NCBI GenBank assembly: GCA_011049465.1
Contig: DSBP01000211.1
Coordinates: 1-6,616 of the forward strand
DNA from: a bacterium
GTDB taxonomy: Bacteria; Oederibacteriota; PGYV01; DSBP01
Direction of reading: 5' to 3'
Length of the DNA stretch: 6,616 bases
A program made the position numbers and the translations under genes. The notes under the pieces are model-generated. The model was not told the DNA's origin and ran no database searches. It worked only from the letters and a program-made list of their open reading frames with translations. Below are positions 6,285 through 6,616 of the stretch, piece after piece; the stretch's first letter is position 1; the number at the start of each line of letters is the position of its first letter.

Positions 6285-6313
6285 AGTATATCGTTTTTTA
6301 AAAAAAAGGTCAA
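6285..6313 (-). promoter_or_regulatory. Sigma70-like promoter upstream of the tandem RNA motif
   Basis: The -35 box TTGACC (6313-6308), a 17-bp T/A-rich spacer and the -10 box TATACT (6290-6285) give a near-consensus promoter on the minus strand. Predicted transcription starts near 6278. The transcript would run through both RNA copies toward gcvT. It lies downstream of the GIY-YIG stop codon, so it is not that gene's promoter. Assignment is by consensus only. Confidence 0.6.
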
Positions 6314-6398
6314 TACTTTCAACTGCCCGGGAAATGAAAATTATTTCAGACTGCCGATAAGCCCTGAAAGCATTTTGCCTATGACAACGGCTTGGGTT

Positions 6399-6616
6399 TT
6401 ATTTTAAATGTTTATTGGCGAATGCTCTGCCCGAACCGGACTTAAGATATTTTTCAAACTCAAACGCTTTCGAATCATCCATAAAGACAGTATAGGATAT
6501 TATCTTCCAGGGTTTAAATCTTAACGTGTGTGCTGATTGACCATAATTATGAGACTTTAATCTCTTTTCAACATCCTCTGTAATCCCAATATAATATTTA
6601 TCACAATGCTCTATAC
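6399..6616 (-). CDS. GIY-YIG (URI-type) nuclease domain protein, C-terminal 71 residues, cut by the window edge
   Basis: The frame from the right edge to TAA at 6401-6399 encodes DKYYIGITEDVEKRLKSHN, then KPWKIISY and AFEFEKYLKSGSGRAF, ending in NKHLK. These are the second half of the GIY-YIG core (YYIG), the helix with the expected catalytic arginine (Arg18 of the visible part, within EKRLKSHN), and the FEKYLKSG segment whose glutamate is expected to bind metal. The family is about 80-95 residues, so only the first strand with the GIY half (typically YVYIL) and the start codon should lie outside. Such small single-domain proteins are widespread, and the function of most is unknown; DNA repair or restriction-like roles are proposed. 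It has no evident tie to the gcv operon. Confidence 0.88.
   Translation of the reverse strand, partial: IEHCDKYYIGITEDVEKRLKSHNYGQSAHTLRFKPWKIISYTVFMDDSKAFEFEKYLKSGSGRAFANKHLK

Larger units (their letters stand above)
5699..6398. other. 700-bp intergenic regulatory region between gcvT and the GIY-YIG gene
   Basis: I find no credible protein gene here. Read on the minus strand toward gcvT it contains a sigma70-like promoter, two copies of a structured RNA, GCGTCA motifs, a 10-bp direct repeat, a second promoter, a terminator-like hairpin and the gcvT Shine-Dalgarno; each is listed separately. The stretch 6211-6284 and the stretch 6314-6398 show only A/T-rich sequence with no convincing element. 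One open frame crosses copy 1 and the gcvT start but resembles no protein family and is explained by the RNA and regulatory sequence. Confidence 0.8.

Noticed and set aside
6341..6394. Short peptide frame on the minus strand ending VIGKMLSGLIGSLK
   Set aside because: It looks protein-like but is only about 18 codons between stops, has no ribosome site or suitable start, and no family can be assigned. It may be a gene remnant, but this cannot be supported.
5699..6398. Glycine riboswitch
   Set aside because: The conserved aptamer cores are not present on either strand; the tandem elements have a different conserved core and junction.

Overview
The window comes from a bacterial chromosome with moderate-to-low GC by eye. 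Every recognisable gene lies on the minus strand, so the window reads right to left. The core is a tightly packed operon for the glycine cleavage system and for the lipoylation of its carrier protein: gcvT (TTG start at 5698), gcvH, gcvPA, gcvPB, a LipM-type octanoyltransferase, and lipA, which runs off the left edge. The split glycine decarboxylase (PA plus PB) and the Cys-containing LipM-type enzyme are common in Bacillota, Thermotogota and many candidate phyla. They rule out a typical enteric layout (fused GcvP, LipB) but do not fix the phylum.

Layout: 1-618 lipA (N-terminal 206 residues); 620-1447 lipM-like; 1438-2877 gcvPB; 2874-4208 gcvPA; 4209-4595 gcvH; 4613-5698 gcvT. The junctions are a 17-nt gap, a TAA/ATG abutment, an ATGA overlap, a 10-nt overlap and a 1-nt gap, so one polycistronic, translationally coupled mRNA is likely. 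P (PA+PB) decarboxylates glycine onto the lipoyl arm of H, and T releases ammonia and passes the methylene group to tetrahydrofolate. LipM and LipA would build the lipoyl cofactor on Lys63 of GcvH. The L-protein (dihydrolipoyl dehydrogenase) is not in the window.

From 5699 to 6398 (700 bases) I see no protein gene. Read on the minus strand toward gcvT, the region holds: a sigma70-like promoter (6313-6285); two copies of an unrecognised structured RNA (6203-6115 and 6030-5946), with compensatory base changes between copies and GNRA tetraloops; a cluster of GCGTCA motifs; a 10-bp direct repeat; a second sigma70-like promoter (5805-5777); and a terminator-like hairpin just ahead of the gcvT Shine-Dalgarno. 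The canonical glycine riboswitch often found ahead of gcvT is not visible. The tandem RNA is the most interesting object in the window. The stretch 6211-6398 otherwise holds only A/T-rich sequence and no clear element apart from the promoter.

At the right edge (6399-6616) is the C-terminal part of a small GIY-YIG (URI-type) nuclease domain protein, also on the minus strand and unrelated to glycine metabolism.
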